From VRUE01 sp963788975 (GTDB taxonomy: Bacteria; Actinomycetota; Thermoleophilia; Solirubrobacterales; 70-9), in contig CAWBIJ010000004.1 of NCBI GenBank assembly GCA_963788975.1, forward strand, positions 434,001-498,000: 64,000 nucleotides of DNA, given 5' to 3'. The notes below the pieces were generated by a model that saw nothing but the letters and a program-made list of their open reading frames with translations, searched no databases and had not been told where the DNA came from. A program made the translations under genes and the position numbers. Of this stretch, positions 59,743 to 64,000 are shown piece by piece (within the stretch, counting starts at the first letter, position 1; each line of letters begins with the position of its first letter).

Positions 59743-61098
59743 ATGGAGCAGGCGACGATCTCCCGGCCCAGGCCCCGTACCGCGACGACTTCCCTCCAGC
59801 CACCTGGATCGAAGGCGCCGTCGGCGGTCCAGGCGGTGCGCTACGTGCGCAACCCGCTCGGCTTCCTGATCGGGCAGCAACGGCGCTACGGCGACATCTT
59901 CGCGGTCGCCTTCCCGTACTTCGGCCGCGCCGTCTACGTCGCCAGCCCCGAGCTGGTCAAAGCGGTCTTCACGGGCTCGCCCGACCAGTTCCACGCCGGC
60001 GAGGCGAACGCGACGGTGCTCGAGCCGGCGCTGGGCCCGAACTCGGTCCTCACCCTCGACGAGGCGCCGCACATGCAGCAGCGCAAGCTGCTGTTGCCGC
60101 CCTTCCACGGCGAGCAGATTCACCGCTACGGCGAGCTGATGCGCGAGATCACGCTGCAGGAGATGGAGAGCTGGCCGGTGGGCGAGCCGTTCGCGCTGCG
60201 CCCCCACACGCAGCGGATCACCCTGGCGGTGATCATGCGCGCCGTCTTCGGCGTCCACGACGAGGAGCGGCTGGTCCGCTTCGAGCGGCTGATCGACGAC
60301 TTCAGCCAGCGCGTCAACATGATCACCGCCTTCCCGATGCTCCGCCGCAACCTCGGCCGCTGGAGCCCCTGGACCCGTTTCGTCCGCGCCCGCGATGCTC
60401 TTGACGAGTTCATCTACGAGGAGATCGCGATCCGCCGCGCCGAGGCCGCGGCCGACGGCAGGGAGCACGACGACGTGCTCTCGCTGCTGCTGCAGGCCCG
60501 GCATGACGACGGCAGCCCGATGAGCGACGAGGAGCTGCGAGACGAGCTGGTGACCGTGCTCGGCGCAGGGCACGAGACCACGGCGACCGCGCTGGCCTGG
60601 GCGATGGAGAGGCTGCTGCGCGCACCGCGGGCACTGCAACGGCTGCGCGAGTCGATCGCGGCGGGGGAGGACGACTACCTCGCGGCGACGGCGAAAGAGA
60701 CCCTGCGGGCCCGGCCGGTGATCCTCGACGTGGCGCGCAAGCTGACCGCGCCGGTCGAGATCGGCGGCTACCGGCTGGCGGCGGGCACCTTCGTGATGCC
60801 GGCGATCGCCGCCCTCCACTACCGCGAGGACCTCTTCCCACAGCCGCAGGAGTTCCGGCCAGAGCGCTTCCTCGACGGCAAGGCCGACAACTACGCCTGG
60901 ATTCCCTTCGGCGGCGGCGTGCGCCGCTGCATCGGGGCCGCCTTCGCCGAATACGAGATGAAGGTGATCCTGCGCGCGATCCTCGAGCGAGCCGACCTCG
61001 AGGCTCCCGATCCGAAGCCGGAGCGGGTCAAGGTCCGCAACATCACTCTGGCGCCCGGCAAGGGCACACAGGTCACCCTGACTCGGCCCCTGCGCTAG
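59743..61098 (+). CDS. cytochrome P450
   Basis: A heme monooxygenase of 451 residues. The I-helix oxygen motif VLGAGHETTATAL, the K-helix ExxR in AKETLRARP, the FRPERFLDG meander and the heme-ligand loop FGGGVRRCIGAAF are all intact. The Pro-rich N-terminus has no membrane anchor. ATG 59743 follows AAGG at eight bases. The substrate cannot be assigned; the sequence style fits bacterial CYP enzymes acting on lipids or terpenes. Its 3' end overlaps the ABC-F gene on the other strand by 26 bases. Confidence 0.95.
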   Translation: MEQATISRPRPRTATTSLQPPGSKAPSAVQAVRYVRNPLGFLIGQQRRYGDIFAVAFPYFGRAVYVASPELVKAVFTGSPDQFHAGEANATVLEPALGPNSVLTLDEAPHMQQRKLLLPPFHGEQIHRYGELMREITLQEMESWPVGEPFALRPHTQRITLAVIMRAVFGVHDEERLVRFERLIDDFSQRVNMITAFPMLRRNLGRWSPWTRFVRARDALDEFIYEEIAIRRAEAAADGREHDDVLSLLLQARHDDGSPMSDEELRDELVTVLGAGHETTATALAWAMERLLRAPRALQRLRESIAAGEDDYLAATAKETLRARPVILDVARKLTAPVEIGGYRLAAGTFVMPAIAALHYREDLFPQPQEFRPERFLDGKADNYAWIPFGGGVRRCIGAAFAEYEMKVILRAILERADLEAPDPKPERVKVRNITLAPGKGTQVTLTRPLR

Positions 61099-62983
61099 CC
61101 GCCTGCTCGGCTTCTTCCCATTCCTCGAACAGCTCGGCGAGGTGGCGCTTCGCCTCCGCGTGCCGTTTTTCCGCCCGCTCAGCCTTCTCCGACGTCGACC
61201 AGGCGGCGGGGTCGGCGAGCTCCTCCTCCACTTCGCGCAGGTCCGCTTCTGCCGCCTCGATCCGCTCGGCGAGACGGGTCGCCTTGCGGGCCGCCCGCTG
61301 TAGGGGCGCTTTCGAGCCGCGGCGCCGCTTGCCGCCGCTCGCCTTCTTCACGGAAGCTGCCGCGGCAGCAACCTCCGTCTCGCGCTCGTCCCGCTCCCGC
61401 TGGTAGGCGGCCCAGCCGCTTGTGTGGCTGCGCAGCTCACCGTTCTCGCAAACCAGGGTTCTGCTGCCGACCGCCTCCAGCAGCGCCCGGTCGTGGGAGA
61501 CGAGGACCACCGCGCCTTCGAAGGCGCCGAGCGCGTCCTCGAGCGCCTCGCGGCTCTCGATGTCGAGGTGGTTGGTCGGCTCGTCGAGGATCAGCACGTT
61601 GGCCCCGGAAGCGACGAGGATCGCCAGCGAGAGGCGCCGCTGCTCGCCGCCGGAGATGTCATCCAGCGACTTCTCCGCGTCCGCGCCCGAGAAGAGAAAG
61701 GCGCCGAGCAGGTCGCGGGCTTTCTGCCCGCGCAGGCCGGTCTGCCGCTGCGCGGCTTCGAGCACCGTTCCCTCCCCCGCGGCGGTGTCCGCGTGCTGGG
61801 AGAGGTAGCCGATCTTGACGTTGTGTCCGACCCGGATCGAGCCGGAAGGGGGCTCCCGGCGCCCGGCCAAGGCCTCGATCAGCGTCGTCTTGCCGGCGCC
61901 GTTGGGGCCGACGAGGACGACGTGCTCGCCCCGCTCGAGCTCGAGGTCCGCTGTCTCGAGCAGAGTCCGCCCGGGCACCTCGATCCTCGCTTTCACCGCT
62001 CTCAACACCACCCGGCCCGGCCGCTCCGGCTTGACGAAGGAGAAGCGCAGGTTGCGCCGGTCGCGCGCCTCGGCGCTCACCCCCTCGCGCTTGACCCGCT
62101 CGATCTGCTTCAGCTTCGACTGGGCTTGTTTGGCCTTGGTTGCCTTGTAGCGGAAGCGCTCGACGAAGCGCTCCATCCGCTCGATCTCTGCTTGCTGGCG
62201 CTCGATCGCCTTGCCGCGGGCGATCTCACGAGCCGCCTGCTCCTTGCGCCATGCGTGCCAGGGTCCGGCGAAGAAGCGCCCCCGCTTCGCCTCCAGCTCC
62301 AGCACCGAGGTGCCGACCGCCTCCAGGAACCAGCGGTCGTGGGCGACCAGGACGATCGCGGCGTCGAGCTCGCACAGGTGTCTCTCCAGCCACTCGAGCG
62401 AGGGGATGTCGAGGTGGTTCGTCGGCTCGTCGAGCAGCAGCAGGTCGGGCCGGGTGGCGAGCGCCCGCGCCAGCGAGGCCCGGGTCAGCTCCCCGCCCGA
62501 GAAAGTGCCAAGCGAGCGCTCGGCGTCCTCGGCGACGAAGCCGAGACCGGCAAGCACCCCGAGGACGCCGTCGCGCCAGCGGTAGCCGCCCCCCGCCTCG
62601 AGCCGCTGCTGCGCGGCGGCGTAGGCGCGCATCGTCTCCTCAGCCGGGTCCTGCTGCGACATCTGCTCCTCCAGTCGCGCCAGCTCCGCCTCGGTCTCGA
62701 GCATCTCGGCGCGCCCGGCGAAGACGTACTCGCCCAGCGAAACCGCCGACTCGCGGGGCGGGCGCTGATCGTGCAGGGCGACGCGGGCGCCCTTCTGGAC
62801 GGAGAGAACCCCGGCGTCGGGTGGGCGCTCCCCGGAGAGCACTCGCAGCAGCGTCGACTTGCCGGCGCCGTTGCGGCCGGAGAGCGTCATCCGCTCACGC
62901 GGCTCGAGCTTGAAGGAGACGCCGGCGAAGAGCAGCTCGCCGCCGGCGTAGACGTCGAGGCTGGTCGCGGTCGCGATTGCCAT
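61073..62983 (-). CDS. ABC-F family ATPase
   Basis: A soluble tandem ABC protein of 636 residues that acts on ribosomes (translation factor or antibiotic protection). ATG 62983 begins MAIATATSLDVYAGG. The first ATPase has GRNGAGKSTLLR, FSGGELTRASLARAL, LLLDEPTNHLDIPSLEWLE; the linker (RFRYKATKAKQAQSKLKQIERV) is the typical ABC-F P-site tether; the second has GPNGAGKTTLIEAL, ISGGEQRRLSLAILV, LILDEPTNHLDIESREALE. The C-terminus is a charged coiled coil of ~90 residues. A longer upstream frame extension lacks homology. Confidence 0.93.
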   Translation of the reverse strand: MAIATATSLDVYAGGELLFAGVSFKLEPRERMTLSGRNGAGKSTLLRVLSGERPPDAGVLSVQKGARVALHDQRPPRESAVSLGEYVFAGRAEMLETEAELARLEEQMSQQDPAEETMRAYAAAQQRLEAGGGYRWRDGVLGVLAGLGFVAEDAERSLGTFSGGELTRASLARALATRPDLLLLDEPTNHLDIPSLEWLERHLCELDAAIVLVAHDRWFLEAVGTSVLELEAKRGRFFAGPWHAWRKEQAAREIARGKAIERQQAEIERMERFVERFRYKATKAKQAQSKLKQIERVKREGVSAEARDRRNLRFSFVKPERPGRVVLRAVKARIEVPGRTLLETADLELERGEHVVLVGPNGAGKTTLIEALAGRREPPSGSIRVGHNVKIGYLSQHADTAAGEGTVLEAAQRQTGLRGQKARDLLGAFLFSGADAEKSLDDISGGEQRRLSLAILVASGANVLILDEPTNHLDIESREALEDALGAFEGAVVLVSHDRALLEAVGSRTLVCENGELRSHTSGWAAYQRERDERETEVAAAAASVKKASGGKRRRGSKAPLQRAARKATRLAERIEAAEADLREVEEELADPAAWSTSEKAERAEKRHAEAKRHLAELFEEWEEAEQAASAGAESG

Positions 62984-63100
62984 ATGCGTTGACACTAGGC
63001 GCCCCACGACCCGAGCGTAAGCTCCCACTCGTGGACGGCAAGGGCCTAAGCGAGATCCTCTCGGCCGCAGTCGCGGCGGCATAGCGGAACCAAGGTCGCG

Positions 63101-64000
63101 ATGGCGGGGCCGCTGCGACACTTCGGCGAGCTAGCGAAGGCGCGAGCGGCGCGGCGCTCCAGCGAACGCGACGACGGGCAGGCGTTGGGTGAGCTGGAGG
63201 CAAGACCGCTGTCCCTGCCGGCTGGCCTCGAGGTCGAATGGCTCGGCGTCTCCGGCTACCGGATCAGCTTCGAGGGCAAGACCCTGTTCGTCGATCCCTA
63301 CCTCTCCCGAGTCCCCTTCCGCGACCTCGTGCTGCGCCGCACCGCGCTACCCGACCCCGCCGCGCTGGAGCGCTTCGTCCACGCCCCCGGCGAGGTGGTC
63401 GGGGTGCTCGTCGGCCACACCCACTTCGATCACGCCGTCGACGCCCCGGCGATCGTGCGGCGCTTCGGGGGCAAGGCATACGGCTCGGATTCGCTGGTCG
63501 CGCTGATGGGACTGCACGGACTCGCCGAGCAGACGGTCGAGGTCGAGCCGTACCGCACCTACGAGCTGGGGCCGTTCGAGGTCGGCTTCATCCCCAGCGT
63601 CCACTCGAAACTGCTGCTCGGGCTAGCCGTGCCCTACGACGGCGACCTCACCTGCGAGCACCTCGACGGACTCTCGCCCAACGCCTACCGCTGCGGCCAG
63701 GTCTGGGGGATCTCGATAAAGGTCGCCGGGGTGCGCTTCTATCACCAGGGCAGCGCCAACCTCCTCGACGACGCGATCCGCGAGCAGGAGGTGGACGTGT
63801 TCCTGGCCGGCGTCGCCGGTCGCAACTTCACCCGCGATTACTGGCAGCGCATCCTCCCCCGCCTCGACCCCCGGGTCGTCGTCCCCACCCACTACGACAA
63901 CTTCTTCCGCCCGCTCGGACAACGGATGGAGTTCGTCTCCAACGTCCAGCTCGCAGCGCTGCCCGACGAGATCGGCGCAGTCAGCGCCGACGTCGAGTTG
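63101..64000 (+). CDS. metallo-beta-lactamase-fold hydrolase (UlaG/YtnP-like), 3' end cut
   Basis: The first 300 residues of an MBL-fold protein. The core strand LEVEWLGVSGYRISFEGKTLFVDPYLSR is followed by the metal motif LVGHTHFDHAVDAP, then FIPSVHSKLLLG and YHQGSANLLDDAI, which replaces the usual DTG loop. The C-terminal VVVPTHYDNFFRP carries the last His ligand. This pattern resembles UlaG- or NAPE-PLD-like phosphodiesterase/lactonase relatives. ATG 63101 has AAGG eight bases upstream. The gene continues past the window. Confidence 0.9.
   Translation, partial: MAGPLRHFGELAKARAARRSSERDDGQALGELEARPLSLPAGLEVEWLGVSGYRISFEGKTLFVDPYLSRVPFRDLVLRRTALPDPAALERFVHAPGEVVGVLVGHTHFDHAVDAPAIVRRFGGKAYGSDSLVALMGLHGLAEQTVEVEPYRTYELGPFEVGFIPSVHSKLLLGLAVPYDGDLTCEHLDGLSPNAYRCGQVWGISIKVAGVRFYHQGSANLLDDAIREQEVDVFLAGVAGRNFTRDYWQRILPRLDPRVVVPTHYDNFFRPLGQRMEFVSNVQLAALPDEIGAVSADVEL

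Overview
The window is a high-GC, gene-dense bacterial segment. Gene content, GTG/TTG starts, leaderless-looking promoters and TadE/Rpf-type genes suggest an actinobacterium, most likely a deep-branching Thermoleophilia (Solirubrobacterales-like) lineage. That placement is an inference from protein character only; no marker search was possible. There are 63 supported protein genes and no tRNA, rRNA, CRISPR or transposase gene.

Region 1 (1-9200, minus strand) is housekeeping: uvrC-rapZ, an ABC-2 exporter pair, a VOC protein, then the glycolytic run gap-pgk-tpiA-gpmI (gpmI leaves the window). Region 2 (9262-12179) holds an enoyl-CoA hydratase, three tandem cupredoxin lipoproteins and a MaoC dehydratase. 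Region 3 (12204-15879) has a TadG-like/VanY/transglycosylase fusion protein and an operon of two TadE-like proteins, an unknown protein and an epimerase.

Region 4 (15954-57228) is dominated by phosphate. One minus-strand operon runs PHP-glycosyltransferase, ppk1, DUF47 (PhoU-like), Pit transporter and two small membrane proteins. Another runs pstS-pstC-pstA-pstB-phoU-ppx and two half-size CHAD (polyphosphate-binding) proteins. A PhoB/PhoP-type response regulator and a receiver-less winged-helix protein lie just upstream. An arsenic island follows (aqpS | arsR - 50-aa Cys-rich protein - arsC). Then comes a second pst operon that continues into a lipoprotein, two zinc-ribbon proteins and a Pro-rich protein, with a second receiver-less winged-helix gene diverging from it. 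Beyond are an FtsH-like protease in an operon with large secreted proteins, a third PstS-like protein, two more secreted propeller-like proteins and an alkaline phosphatase. Eight sites upstream of these genes carry tandem 11-bp units of the type nnn(C/T/A)(A/T)C, usually four per site and eight at one site. They look like Pho boxes and would tie the region into one regulon.

Region 5 (57235-64000) is mixed: an HD-domain protein, an Rpf-like cell-wall protein, purU, a cytochrome P450, an ABC-F ATPase and a partial metallo-beta-lactamase-fold protein.

The most unusual feature is a pair of 158-nt elements in opposite orientation (39698-39855 and 39955-40112), each directly 3' of a gene. They share a ~105-nt multi-hairpin core with compensatory changes, but their long closing stems have unrelated sequences. 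Three conserved genes (tpiA, rapZ, ppk1) each carry what looks like a single extra base that breaks the reading frame; removing one base in each restores a normal-length protein.
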